Source: Paenibacillus polymyxa (GTDB lineage: Bacteria > Bacillota > Bacilli > Paenibacillales > Paenibacillaceae). Taken from it: a stretch of DNA of 64,000 nucleotides. The stretch's first letter is position 1; every line of letters begins with the position of its first letter. The notes under the pieces are model-generated. The model worked only from the letters and a program-made list of their open reading frames with translations. It was not told the DNA's origin and did not search any database. The position numbers were made by a program, and so were the translations under genes. Positions 27,255 to 36,652 of this stretch are shown piece after piece. Where the stretch lies: assembly GCF_015710975.1 (NCBI RefSeq), contig NZ_CP049783.1, positions 3,825,501-3,889,500 of the forward strand. Reading direction: 5' to 3'.

Positions 27255-28657
27255 TGAAAAGAACAATCGGTCAGATTGCATCCATGTGTGGAGGAACACT
27301 TCACGCACAGGCGGACGCTGAACGGATGGTTGAGGGCGTTTTTACAGACTCACGCAGGCCGCAGAGTCTGGGACTGTTCGTTCCACTCGCGGGTGAACGA
27401 TTTGATGGACATCATTATGTTCAGCAGATCGTAAGCGAGGGAGGGGCAACAGCATATTTATGGCAAAAGGATCATGGAACACCTCCGTCCGTAAATGCTA
27501 TTGAGGTCGAGGATACGTTAGAAGCCCTTCAGCATCTAGCGGCCGCATACTTGCGCGAAACTGACGTTTCTGTCGTCGGAATCACGGGAAGCAACGGTAA
27601 GACGACGACGAAAGATATTGTAAATGCTCTATTGGGCACGACTTTTAAAGTACACAAAACCGAAGGAAATTATAACAATCATATCGGGTTGCCTTTAACA
27701 GTACTGTCCATGCCGCAGGATACAGATATCCTGATTCTGGAGATGGGCATGAGTGGACGCGGGGAAATCCGTCTGTTGGCTAATATTGCCCAACCAGATG
27801 TAGCTGTCATAACTAACATTGGCGAATCGCATTTACTTCAGCTTGGTTCTCGCACTGAAATTGCTCGTGCAAAGCTGGAAATTGCAAGTGGGATTAAATC
27901 TGGTGGATTGCTTATTTATAATGGGGATGAACCACTACTTCCACAAGTGTTGGCAGAACCTGAAACGGTCAAGCCTGAAGGATTAAAATTATTCACGTTC
28001 GGGTTAGCTGCGGACAATGATGATTATCCAATTGAAATCACTTCGGATGAAGAAGGTAGCTCATTCATAACAGCCCAATCCGGCCAAGAGGCTTTCCGGC
28101 TTCCCTTACTCGGACAGCACAATGTTGTAAACGGATTGGCAGCGCTGGCGGTAGCACGTCATTTCAATGTGGATGCAGACCATATACGTAAAGGATTGTC
28201 GTCTTTAAAGCTGACGGGCATGCGCATTGAGGTCGTGAAGTGTTCGGATGGACTTACCGTGCTAAATGACGCTTACAATGCCAGTCCTGCTTCAATGAAG
28301 GCTGCAATTCAGACGTTGTCTGCATATCAAACGAGTGGACGTAAAATTGCCGTGCTTGGGGATATGCTGGAGCTGGGCGCTGAGGAAAAGCAATTTCATG
28401 AGGAAATTGGGCGTTTTGCTGCAAAGCATAACATAGAGGCACTGTTTACCTATGGTGCGTTAGGCGCTTCGATTGCGCAGGGTGCGCAAGGGACAATGCC
28501 AACTGCTAACGTACACGCTTATACTGATAAGCAAAAGCTGATCCAGCATTTGCGGTCTTATCTCCATGCCGATGATATTGTGCTGGTTAAGGCATCCAGA
28601 GGGATGCGATTAGAAGAAATTGTGGATGCGCTGAAAAACGGTCCGCTACAGAACTGA
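27254..28657 (+). CDS. murF: UDP-MurNAc-tripeptide:D-Ala-D-Ala ligase MurF
   Basis: 467 residues. P-loop GITGSNGKTTTKDIVNALL, EGNYNNHIGLPLTVL, and NDAYNASPASMKAAI are MurF signatures. It attaches D-Ala-D-Ala to finish UDP-MurNAc-pentapeptide. The ATG overlaps the TGA of murE by one base, so translation is probably coupled; a GTG one codon earlier is an alternative. Confidence 0.96.
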   Translation: MKRTIGQIASMCGGTLHAQADAERMVEGVFTDSRRPQSLGLFVPLAGERFDGHHYVQQIVSEGGATAYLWQKDHGTPPSVNAIEVEDTLEALQHLAAAYLRETDVSVVGITGSNGKTTTKDIVNALLGTTFKVHKTEGNYNNHIGLPLTVLSMPQDTDILILEMGMSGRGEIRLLANIAQPDVAVITNIGESHLLQLGSRTEIARAKLEIASGIKSGGLLIYNGDEPLLPQVLAEPETVKPEGLKLFTFGLAADNDDYPIEITSDEEGSSFITAQSGQEAFRLPLLGQHNVVNGLAALAVARHFNVDADHIRKGLSSLKLTGMRIEVVKCSDGLTVLNDAYNASPASMKAAIQTLSAYQTSGRKIAVLGDMLELGAEEKQFHEEIGRFAAKHNIEALFTYGALGASIAQGAQGTMPTANVHAYTDKQKLIQHLRSYLHADDIVLVKASRGMRLEEIVDALKNGPLQN

Positions 28658-28679
28658 TGTTGACGAGAGGGAGACTCCC

Positions 28680-29648
28680 ATGGATATTCAATTATTACTG
28701 CTGACGATCGTCGTATCGTTTATACTGGCGGTCATTGCCGCTCCACTGCTCATTCCGCTGCTGCGGCGAATGAAATTCGGCCAGCAGGTCCGGGATGACG
28801 GGCCACAAAGCCATCTTAAAAAGATAGGTACGCCTACAATGGGGGGTATCGTAATCTTGCTGGCTTTTACGCTGACCTTTCTTAAGTTTTCAGCTATCAA
28901 AAATACGGACTTTTACGTTCTACTGGTTGCTACGCTCGGTTTTGGGCTGATCGGCTTTTTGGACGACTATATTAAAATCGTATTCAAACGCTCGCTCGGT
29001 CTGACGGCGCGTCAAAAGCTGTTCGGGCAGTTATTGTTTGGCGCGATTATGTGCTGGCTTCTGATTAGCAATGATCACAGCACGGCGATCGGTATCCCAG
29101 GCACCTCATGGTCATTTGATTGGGGCGGCTGGTTCTATTATCCGTTCATTATTATCATGATGTTGGCGATCAGCAACGCTGTCAATTTTACAGATGGGCT
29201 GGACGGGCTGCTGTCCGGTACAAGTGCGATTGCATTTGCTGCTTATGCCATTGTGGCGATTCAAGCAACCTCGCTTCCGGCTGCCGTTTGCGCAGCGGCC
29301 ATGATTGGTGCTGTACTTGGTTTTCTCGTATATAATGCTCATCCTGCCAAGGTATTTATGGGAGACACAGGCTCGCTGGGAATCGGCGGAGCCATTGGTG
29401 CCATTGCCATTGTTACGAAAAGCGAAATTTTGTTTCTCATCATCGGTGGTGTCTTCGTGATTGAAATGCTGTCCGTGGTCTTGCAGGTAGCTTCCTTTAA
29501 AACCCGTGGCAAGCGTATTTTCAAAATGAGCCCGATTCATCATCATTTCGAGCTGTCCGGCTGGTCCGAATGGCGCGTAGTTATCACATTCTGGGCTGTA
29601 GGACTGCTGTTGGCAGGACTCGGACTTTATCTCAACAAGGGGTTGTAG
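28680..29648 (+). CDS. mraY: Phospho-MurNAc-pentapeptide translocase MraY
   Basis: 322 residues with about ten membrane helices. Conserved sites: DDGPQSHLKKIGTPTMGG near the N-terminus, DDYIK (catalytic Asp pair), NAVNFTDGLDGLLSG, VFMGDTGSLGIGG, and the histidine cluster MSPIHHHFELSGWSEW near the end. It transfers phospho-MurNAc-pentapeptide to undecaprenyl phosphate, making lipid I at the membrane. Ribosome site GAGAGGGAG. Confidence 0.97.
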   Translation: MDIQLLLLTIVVSFILAVIAAPLLIPLLRRMKFGQQVRDDGPQSHLKKIGTPTMGGIVILLAFTLTFLKFSAIKNTDFYVLLVATLGFGLIGFLDDYIKIVFKRSLGLTARQKLFGQLLFGAIMCWLLISNDHSTAIGIPGTSWSFDWGGWFYYPFIIIMMLAISNAVNFTDGLDGLLSGTSAIAFAAYAIVAIQATSLPAAVCAAAMIGAVLGFLVYNAHPAKVFMGDTGSLGIGGAIGAIAIVTKSEILFLIIGGVFVIEMLSVVLQVASFKTRGKRIFKMSPIHHHFELSGWSEWRVVITFWAVGLLLAGLGLYLNKGL

Positions 29649-29652
29649 ACAA

Positions 29653-31074
29653 ATGAATCATCCAGACGCATACCGAGATCAGGAAGTCGTCATTATCGGT
29701 CTGGCCAAAAGCGGCGTACAAGTGGCCAAGGTGCTACATCAGGCCGGGGCAAAGCTCACAGTCAATGATAAAAAAGATAGGGAACAATGTCCCGAAGCTT
29801 CTGAATTAGAGGCTTTGGGAATTTCCGTTTTATGCGGGGGTCACCCGGAAGGACTGATTCATCCTGGAGTGAAACTGGTTGTCAAAAATCCAGGAATTCC
29901 TTACGCGGCCCCTCCCGTACAGAAAGCTGTCGAGCTCGGCATTGAGGTCGTGACCGAGGTTGAGGTCGCCTACCATCTATGTAAAGCTCCGATTATCGGA
30001 ATTACTGGCTCCAACGGAAAGACGACCACGACCACTTGGGTGGGCAAGTTGTTGGAGGCATCCGGCATGAATCCGATCGTGGCTGGTAATATCGGTACGC
30101 CGTTATGCGAGGCGGCTGTGGACGCCAAGTCGGACGAGTGGATGGTTGTGGAGCTGAGCAGCTTTCAGTTAAAAGGAACAAAGGATTTCAAGCCCGCTGT
30201 AGCCTGCTTGCTCAATGTAGCTGAGACCCATTTGGACTACCACGGAGGCATGGAGGACTATGTTGCATCCAAGGCACGTCTATTTGCCAATCAAACAGCG
30301 TCGGATACCGCGGTGGTGAACTGGGATGATCCCGTCTGCCGGGAGCTTGTGCCCTATATTCAAGCGAAGCTGCTTCCTTTCTCAATGACGGAACGTTTGC
30401 AGGAAGGGGTGTTCGCTGACCCGCCATACATACCGGATGTGACGGATGATATTGAAAGAAACATCGTATACCGTGATGGAAATGGGGTACTGCAACCCAT
30501 TATAGGCGTGACCGATATTGGGCTTCCGGGTCGTTTTAACGTAGAAAATGCTCTAGCTGCTTGCGCAATCGCCATAGCCGCAGGCGCAGAACCAGCAAAA
30601 TTGATGGAACCATTAAGCTCTTTTCGCGGTGTAGAACATCGGCTTGAATATGTTTTAGAACACGGTGGAGTAGCTTATTACAACAATTCCAAAGCAACCA
30701 ACTCCAAAGCGACCATGATGGCCTTATCTTCCTTTAAGCAACCCATCGTACTCATTGCCGGAGGATTGGATCGTGGCTCTGATTATGCGGAGCTTGTACC
30801 GTCCTTGCAGGATGGTGTGAAAGCCGTTGTGCTCTTGGGTGAGACACGGCATAAGCTGGCAGATCGGGCTCGTCAGGCTGGAATAGAGCATGTCAAGGTC
30901 GTCGATAATGGGGAGGGTGCCGCCGCTACGCTCGTGGAGGCTGTAAACAAGGCAGCTGAATTTGCTGAGACGGGAGATGTGGTATTACTCTCACCCGCCT
31001 GTGCAAGTTGGGATATGTTCCAATCCTATGAAGAGCGTGGACGTATTTTTAAAGAGGCGGCGCATAAATTGTAA
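29653..31074 (+). CDS. murD: UDP-MurNAc-L-alanine:D-glutamate ligase MurD
   Basis: 473 residues. N-terminal UDP-binding Rossmann domain (VVIIGLAKSGVQVAKVLHQAGA), ATP P-loop GITGSNGKTTTTTWVGKLL, and the MurD C-terminal motifs NNSKATNSKAT and LLSPACASWDMF. Adds D-Glu to UDP-MurNAc-L-Ala. It follows mraY by 4 nt, with AAGGGG near the start. A hairpin separates it from spoVE. Confidence 0.96.
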   Translation: MNHPDAYRDQEVVIIGLAKSGVQVAKVLHQAGAKLTVNDKKDREQCPEASELEALGISVLCGGHPEGLIHPGVKLVVKNPGIPYAAPPVQKAVELGIEVVTEVEVAYHLCKAPIIGITGSNGKTTTTTWVGKLLEASGMNPIVAGNIGTPLCEAAVDAKSDEWMVVELSSFQLKGTKDFKPAVACLLNVAETHLDYHGGMEDYVASKARLFANQTASDTAVVNWDDPVCRELVPYIQAKLLPFSMTERLQEGVFADPPYIPDVTDDIERNIVYRDGNGVLQPIIGVTDIGLPGRFNVENALAACAIAIAAGAEPAKLMEPLSSFRGVEHRLEYVLEHGGVAYYNNSKATNSKATMMALSSFKQPIVLIAGGLDRGSDYAELVPSLQDGVKAVVLLGETRHKLADRARQAGIEHVKVVDNGEGAAATLVEAVNKAAEFAETGDVVLLSPACASWDMFQSYEERGRIFKEAAHKL

Positions 31075-31105
31075 GTAGGGGGGTTGGATAAGCCCCTACT
31101 TTTAT
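31073..31105 (+). terminator. Hairpin between murD and spoVE
   Basis: AAGTAGGGG and CCCCTACTT form a 9-bp stem with an 11-nt loop, followed by TTTATG. It is terminator-like, with its left arm overlapping the murD stop. In B. subtilis spoVE also has its own sporulation promoter. Confidence 0.55.
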
Positions 31106-31123
31106 GCAAGGGGTGGCCTCCTG

Positions 31124-32221
31124 ATGAAGCAATCTCGTCCGGCGCCAGATATATGGCTTTTCGTCTGTATTGTAAGCTTGTTAGCCATCGGCATGGTTAT
31201 GGTATACAGCGCGGGCGCCGTCCTCGCTTTTCACGAGTACGGGGACTCCTACTATTTTGTTAAACGACAATTGTTGTTTGCGGGGCTCGGCCTTGTAGCC
31301 ATGTACTTTACGGCCAGAACGGACTATCGGATTTGGCAGAAATATGCCAAGGTCGTATTGTTGATCTGTTTGGCTCTATTGGTTGCTGTTTTAATTCCTG
31401 GCATTGGTGTAGTAAGAGGTGGAGCACGAAGCTGGCTCGGTATTAGCTCTTTTGGCATTCAGCCTTCCGAGTTTATGAAGCTGGGCATGATTCTTTTTCT
31501 CTCTCAATGGCTCAGTCGTCCTGACTATGATATTAGCTCTTTTACGCGCGGGCTGTTGCCTCCGCTTGGGCTCATGGGACTGGCCTTTGGGCTCATCATG
31601 CTCCAGCCCGATTTGGGTACAGGCACCGTAATGATGGGAGCATCCATGCTGATCGTATTTACGGCAGGCGCGCGTTTGAAGCATCTGGGTCTACTAGCCT
31701 TGTCGGGGGCAGCGGGTTTTGCTGCATTGATTGCGGCTGCCCCTTATCGACTCCAGCGTATTACCGCGTTTCTGGACCCATGGTCTGATCCGCTTGGCGC
31801 GGGTTATCAAATTATTCAATCGCTATATGCTATTGGTCCTGGCGGATTGGCGGGGCTGGGGCTCGGCATGAGTCGGCAAAAATACAGCTACGTTCCTGAG
31901 CCACAGACGGACTTTATCTTCTCTATACTGGCGGAGGAGCTTGGTTTTATCGGTGGAATGACGGTACTGGGGCTTTTTTTGGTCCTTGTTTGGAGAGGGA
32001 TGCGTGTCGCTATTACCATCCCGGATACCTATGGCAGTTTGCTTGCAGTCGGTATTGTCGGAATGGTGGCGGTACAGGTCGTTATTAATATTGGTGTTGT
32101 TATCGGTTTAATGCCAGTGACAGGAATAACACTGCCCTTAATCAGCTATGGAGGTTCTTCACTGACCTTAATGTTAACTGCTCTGGGTATTTTATTAAAT
32201 TTATCACGTTATGCGAGGTGA
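31124..32221 (+). CDS. spoVE: SEDS family glycosyltransferase SpoVE
   Basis: 365 residues with about ten membrane helices. SEDS family signatures: IGMVMVYSAGAV, GARSWLGISSFGIQPSEFMKLGMI, LQPDLGTGTVMM (catalytic Asp region), PEPQTDFIFSILAEELGFIGG and TGITLPLISYGGSS. SEDS proteins polymerise lipid II glycan strands with a class B PBP partner. From position (murD-spoVE-murG) it corresponds to SpoVE, the partner of SpoVD. If this genome lacks a separate ftsW it could also serve division, which the window cannot show. Start ATG with AAGGGGTGG. Confidence 0.92.
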   Translation: MKQSRPAPDIWLFVCIVSLLAIGMVMVYSAGAVLAFHEYGDSYYFVKRQLLFAGLGLVAMYFTARTDYRIWQKYAKVVLLICLALLVAVLIPGIGVVRGGARSWLGISSFGIQPSEFMKLGMILFLSQWLSRPDYDISSFTRGLLPPLGLMGLAFGLIMLQPDLGTGTVMMGASMLIVFTAGARLKHLGLLALSGAAGFAALIAAAPYRLQRITAFLDPWSDPLGAGYQIIQSLYAIGPGGLAGLGLGMSRQKYSYVPEPQTDFIFSILAEELGFIGGMTVLGLFLVLVWRGMRVAITIPDTYGSLLAVGIVGMVAVQVVINIGVVIGLMPVTGITLPLISYGGSSLTLMLTALGILLNLSRYAR

Positions 32222-32227
32222 ACGTTT

Positions 32228-33337
32228 ATGCGCGTCGTGTTGAGCGGCGGCGGTACTGGAGGACATATATATCCAGCACTGGCCGTAGCCAGACAGTGCG
32301 AAGAAATAGATCCGGACGCTGAATTTTTATACATTGGCGGTCAACGAGGACTTGAAAGTAAATTGGTTCCTCAGGAAAAAATTCCATTTGAGGCTATTGA
32401 TATCACAGGATTTCGTCGCAGCTTGTCTGTGGAAAATATAAAAACGATCATGCGCTTTTTCAAAGGAGTTCGCAGGTCCAAAGCATTATTAAAGAAATTT
32501 AAGCCAGATATCGTGATTGGCACCGGGGGATATGTATGCGGCCCTGTCGTTTATGCAGCTTCCAAGTTGGGAATCCCCAGCATTATTCATGAACAAAATG
32601 CAATTCCTGGATTGACCAATGCATTTTTGAGTCGCTATGTGGATACAGTGGCTGTTAGCTTTGAAGGCTCGGAAGGAGCTTTTCCCAAAGCTAAAAATGT
32701 ACTATACACTGGGAACCCGCGTGCTACAACAGTTCGTCTGGCTAACCGGGATCGGGGATTTGCAACTATAGGGGTTCCTATGAACAGCTCTGTGGTCCTG
32801 GTGGTTGGCGGCAGCAGAGGGGCAAAGGCCATTAACGATGCCATGATTGCAATGGTTCCGCAACTTTCGCAACTGAAAGACGTCCATTTTGTATATGTAA
32901 CCGGCGAATCTTATTATGAGCAAACGCTGGACAGCATACGAAATCAGATCGGCTCATTGCCCAATCATCTACATGTGCTTCCCTATATTCACAATATGCC
33001 TGAGGTGCTGGCTTGTACCTCTTTAATTGTTAATCGTGCAGGTGCGTCCTTCTTGGCAGAGATTACATCGCTCGGCATTCCGTCCATTCTGATTCCATCA
33101 CCGAATGTGACGAATAACCATCAGGAGGCTAATGCTCGTACACTTGAAAAGGCAGGGGCTTCTGTCATGATCACAGAAAAGGAATTAAGTGGCCCGGCTC
33201 TGTTTCAATCTATAGCAGAAATTATGAAGGATGAGGCAAGGCGGAGCCAAATGGCGGAGCTGGCATCTGCGCTTGGCAAGCCTGACTCAGCAGATATTTT
33301 AGTAAAAGAAATGGAGCGTCTTGCCCATAATAGGTAG
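32228..33337 (+). CDS. murG: Lipid II synthase (UDP-GlcNAc transferase) MurG
   Basis: 369 residues, GT-B fold. N-terminal glycine-rich loop VLSGGGTGGHIYPALAVA, IGTGGYVCGPVVYAA, HEQNAIPG, second glycine motif VVGGSRGAKAIND and the UDP-GlcNAc site VNRAGASFLAEITSLGIPSILIP. It adds GlcNAc to lipid I at the inner membrane face. The gap to spoVE is 6 nt (GCGAGGTGAACG). Confidence 0.97.
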   Translation: MRVVLSGGGTGGHIYPALAVARQCEEIDPDAEFLYIGGQRGLESKLVPQEKIPFEAIDITGFRRSLSVENIKTIMRFFKGVRRSKALLKKFKPDIVIGTGGYVCGPVVYAASKLGIPSIIHEQNAIPGLTNAFLSRYVDTVAVSFEGSEGAFPKAKNVLYTGNPRATTVRLANRDRGFATIGVPMNSSVVLVVGGSRGAKAINDAMIAMVPQLSQLKDVHFVYVTGESYYEQTLDSIRNQIGSLPNHLHVLPYIHNMPEVLACTSLIVNRAGASFLAEITSLGIPSILIPSPNVTNNHQEANARTLEKAGASVMITEKELSGPALFQSIAEIMKDEARRSQMAELASALGKPDSADILVKEMERLAHNR

Positions 33338-33483
33338 TCCGCAGCGCAGATTTGGGCGGTTGTCACACACTGGACGGTATTTACATAGGATACCCTATAG
33401 ATTGTGACCATCACCCAGGCTGCCGGTTGTTAGGTGAGAGCCTTATAACGATGCGGGGCAAGCAACAAGGAGGTTTCAGTACA

Positions 33484-34388
33484 ATGCAGCAATGGATGCC
33501 ATTATTAGCGGAGCATGATATCGGAAAAGTGCTGGAGCATGAGCCGCTGTCCAAATATACGACCTGGAAGATCGGAGGCCCTGCCGATGCTCTTGTGATC
33601 CCGGATACCAAAGAGCAGTTGGCAAGGATTTTGAAGCTTGCTAGCGAGCACGGAATTCCCTGGATGCAGTTGGGGCGGGGCTCCAACATGCTCGTCTCTG
33701 ACAAAGGGATTCGGGGACTGGTGATCAAGCTTGGACCAGGATTTGATTATGTTCGTTTTGAGGATGAACAGATCGTTGCTGGTGGAGGCGTTTCACTGGT
33801 TAAACTATGTGTTATGGCTAGCAAGCAGGGTCTGTCAGGCCTTGAGTTTGCTGGTGGTATTCCAGGATCGGTCGGTGGGGCTGTCTACATGAACGCCGGT
33901 GCCCACGGGTCTGATGTGTCACGAATATTCCAGTCCGCTGAGATTGTGCTGGATACAGGGGAATTGGCTGTGTACAATGCCGAGGATATGCACTTTAGCT
34001 ATCGTCACTCCGTGCTGCATGAGCAACGTGGAATGGTGACAGAGGCAGTGTTCCAGATGAAGCGGGGGACCGAGAGGAAATCTCAACAGCGCTTGCGGCT
34101 TTTAAAGACCGCCGTAGGCTGACCCAGCCGCTACAGTTAGCTTGTGCAGGAAGCGTGTTCCGTAATCCACCAGGAGACTATGCTGCCCGGCTTATTGAAA
34201 GCGCAGGTCTCAAAGGTTTGAAGGCGGGAGGCGCTGAGGTATCAGTACAGCATGCTAATTTCATTGTAAATACCGGTCAAGCGACAGCAGAGGACGTGCT
34301 TACCCTAATGAAGCATATTCAAAGTACAATATCATCTCAAACCGGCATCAAGCTAATTCCGGAGGTTTTCGTAGTGGGTGAGCGGTAA
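33484..34388 (+). pseudogene. murB: UDP-N-acetylenolpyruvoylglucosamine reductase MurB, frameshifted
   Basis: The first frame begins MQQWMPLLAEHDIGKVLEHE and has the FAD site YTTWKIGGPADALVIPDTKEQL, GRGSNMLVSDKGIRG and FAGGIPGSVGGAVYMNAGAHG. The second frame has GSVFRNPPGDYAARLIESAGLKG and QHANFIVN, the type I C-terminus with the catalytic serine region. They are out of register at a run of five G (34064-34068). Adding one G gives KRGDREEISTALAAFKDRRRLTQP, which joins them cleanly to ~301 residues. murB is normally essential, so a sequencing error is most likely. MurB reduces enolpyruvyl-UDP-GlcNAc to UDP-MurNAc. AAGGAGGT precedes the ATG. Confidence 0.92.
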
Positions 34389-34404
34389 ACTCGGAGGTGA
34401 TACA

Positions 34405-35688
34405 TTGGACAAATTGGTGATTGAGGGAGGCCGTCCCCTGTCAGGCACCATACGTATCCATGGGGCAAAAAATGCGGCACTACCTATTCTTGCAGCAAGT
34501 TTGCTTGCACAAGGTAAGGTGGAAATTCGGAATGTCCCCCATCTTTTAGACATTAAGGTCATGCTGCACATCCTAGAAAGACTTGGTTGCACATGCCGAC
34601 ATGAAGAGGAAACGGTATATGTGGATACATCGTCCGTCCGAACGTTCCAAATTCCTGAGGATTTGATGAAGCAAATGCGGTCATCTATCTTTCTAATGGG
34701 ACCGTTGCTCGCTAGATACGGAGAAGTTTCCATTTATCAGCCCGGAGGCTGCGCCATAGGCGAGCGCAAAATTGATCTTCACCTGGAGGGCTTAAAAGCT
34801 CTTGGCGCAGAGATCGAGGAGAAAGACGAGCAAATTACGTTTCGAGCCCGCAAGCTGATCGGCTCGGACATCCACATGGATTTTCCGAGCGTAGGCGCAA
34901 CAGAAAATATTATGATGGCTGCCGCGCTGGCCGAAGGACGAACAACGATTACCAATGCAGCGAGGGAACCAGAGATTCAGGATCTTCAAAACTTTCTGAA
35001 TGCCATGGGAGCCCATATTATCGGTGCTGGAACAGACACAATTACAATCACGGGGGTCAGTCAACTCAATCCTTGTACGTATGAGGTCATTCCTGACCGC
35101 ATAGTAGCTGGAACGGTTATGATCGCAGCGGCAGCTACACGAGGTAGTGTGTCATTGACACACTGCAATCCTTCCCACTTGTCTGCTCTGATTCACGTCC
35201 TCAGGCGGGCTGGTGTTCAAATTGGCATCTTGAATGATATAATGACCGTAAGTTGTATGAGTCGTCCCAAAGCAGTGGAGAGGATCGTTACCTCACCTTA
35301 TCCGTCATTTCCGACGGATTTGCAATCTCAGGTCATGGTTCTATTATCTTTGGCGGACGGCTTCAGTGTCATGAAAGAGACTGTCTTCGAAAGCCGATTT
35401 AAACATGTAGATGAACTGAATGTAATGGGTGCTGATATTACGGTCGATGCGAATGCTGCTTTTATAAGAGGGGTTTCTCGTCTGTACGGGGCTACAGTAG
35501 AGGCTACCGATCTGCGGGCAGGGGCTGCACTGGTTATAGCCGGTCTAGCCGCTCAGGGACGTACCATTGTCGAGCAGGTTCATCACATTGACAGAGGATA
35601 TGACCGGATCGAACGTCTTTTCCAGGGATTGGGTGCCCGAATGAGCCGTCAGTCTCCGGTGCCCGAGCAGCTGGATTTCGTAAATTAA
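34405..35688 (+). CDS. murA: UDP-GlcNAc 1-carboxyvinyltransferase MurA
   Basis: 427 residues, EPSP-synthase fold. HGAKNAALPILAASLL carries the Lys-Asn substrate pair. PGGCAIGERKIDLHLEGL contains the active-site cysteine that fosfomycin modifies. PTDLQSQVMVLLSLADG and ESRFKHVDELNVMGADI complete the family pattern. First committed step of peptidoglycan synthesis. The start is TTG at 34405, with CGGAGGTGAT ~7 nt upstream; the longer form from 34378 would begin inside murB. In B. subtilis murA is elsewhere; a copy next to murB is a difference in gene order. Confidence 0.95.
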   Translation: MDKLVIEGGRPLSGTIRIHGAKNAALPILAASLLAQGKVEIRNVPHLLDIKVMLHILERLGCTCRHEEETVYVDTSSVRTFQIPEDLMKQMRSSIFLMGPLLARYGEVSIYQPGGCAIGERKIDLHLEGLKALGAEIEEKDEQITFRARKLIGSDIHMDFPSVGATENIMMAAALAEGRTTITNAAREPEIQDLQNFLNAMGAHIIGAGTDTITITGVSQLNPCTYEVIPDRIVAGTVMIAAAATRGSVSLTHCNPSHLSALIHVLRRAGVQIGILNDIMTVSCMSRPKAVERIVTSPYPSFPTDLQSQVMVLLSLADGFSVMKETVFESRFKHVDELNVMGADITVDANAAFIRGVSRLYGATVEATDLRAGAALVIAGLAAQGRTIVEQVHHIDRGYDRIERLFQGLGARMSRQSPVPEQLDFVN

Positions 35689-35698
35689 TGCCTATAAT

Positions 35699-35720
35699 GT
35701 CCCTCCGTTAACGGGGGGAC
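35699..35720 (+). other. Hairpin between murA and divIB
   Basis: GTCCCTCCGT and ACGGGGGGAC form a near-perfect stem with a two-base loop. There is no T-run, so a processing or pausing element is more likely than a terminator. Confidence 0.4.
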
Positions 35721-35744
35721 AAAGGGCTTTTGTGGAGAGAAGCT

Positions 35745-36509
35745 ATGCCAAATGCTCAAATACCTGTTCTTAAAAAGAACAGAACGAAAAAAAGAACAAG
35801 CCGGAAGATTGCTATTCTTCTCATTTTGTTGTTTATTGTACTGCTCGCTGTTCTCTTTTTCCGTTCTTCGTTGAGTCAGGTTTCTGAAATTCGTTTTGAT
35901 GGTAATGTATTTTCGACCCGGGAGCAACTTCTCAATCGAAGTGGTCTCGCTGTCGGAGATCAATATTTCGGAGTCAGTTCATCCGACGTCTCTGAGAAGC
36001 TGCGGGAAATTCAGTCGATTCAGCAAGTCACAGTGGACAAGCAGTTTCCGGGCATCATTACGATTCACATTAAGGAGTTTGCTACAGTAGCTTACGAGTT
36101 GCAAAGTGACGGTAGCCTGCGTGCTATTCTAGCAAATGGGACAAGCGTGGGCGTAGGAAGCAGTGGGATAGCGGTTGAAAAGCCTATTTTGACTAAATGG
36201 AAATCAGATGATCCCTACAAAGCGAAGCTGTGTGATGCTTTATCACGCATTCCGGGAGAATGGACAGCTGATATTTCGGAAATCATTCCGGCGCCGATTC
36301 CTTCTTTTCCAGACCGTATAAAAATGTACACGCGTTCCCAGTTTGAGGTTATTACAACTGTTTCACTGTTGAACTCTAAAATCAGCTATCTGAACCAAGT
36401 GCTAGAAACAGAAGAGCCTGGTGTGATCACAATGCTGGAGGCGGATTCCTACGTTCCATTTAAACCCGATACGAGCGAAGAGGGCCAAGAAAAAGATACT
36501 ACTCAGTGA
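35745..36509 (+). CDS. divIB: Cell division protein DivIB/FtsQ
   Basis: 254 residues. Very basic cytoplasmic N-terminus, one membrane helix (~25-43), then a POTRA domain (VSEIRFDGNVFSTREQLLNRSGLAVGDQYF...IQSIQQVTVDKQFPGIITIHIKE) and a FtsQ-type beta domain. The C-terminus is acidic and disordered. DivIB joins FtsL and DivIC at the septum. Start 35745 follows GGAGAGA; an in-frame TTG at 35730 overlaps this site. Confidence 0.9.
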   Translation: MPNAQIPVLKKNRTKKRTSRKIAILLILLFIVLLAVLFFRSSLSQVSEIRFDGNVFSTREQLLNRSGLAVGDQYFGVSSSDVSEKLREIQSIQQVTVDKQFPGIITIHIKEFATVAYELQSDGSLRAILANGTSVGVGSSGIAVEKPILTKWKSDDPYKAKLCDALSRIPGEWTADISEIIPAPIPSFPDRIKMYTRSQFEVITTVSLLNSKISYLNQVLETEEPGVITMLEADSYVPFKPDTSEEGQEKDTTQ

Positions 36510-36623
36510 TGTGAAAAAATGCTAGAATTGATTTTATGGGTAATAGACTTGCCTCCTTCTTTTTTCTTCAAATTTTTATGTGACTGCAACCATAAATTGG
36601 CTTCTAAAAAATTTGTAGAAAAA

Positions 36624-36652
36624 AGAGGGAAAGCATGGAGTATGTTGAATAT
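36624..36652 (+). promoter_or_regulatory. Possible SigH promoter for ftsA-ftsZ
   Basis: AGAGGGAAA, 11 bp, then GTTGAATAT fits the SigH consensus (RnAGGawWW, N11, RnnGAATww) with one mismatch. ftsAZ of B. subtilis has a SigH promoter that raises FtsZ at sporulation onset. The match overlaps the start of a 25-codon ORF, so the two readings compete. Confidence 0.4.

Noticed and set aside
33352-33483. N-terminal extension of murB
   Set aside because: A clear AAGGAGGT site and the family N-terminus set the start at 33484; the extension has no similarity to MurB.
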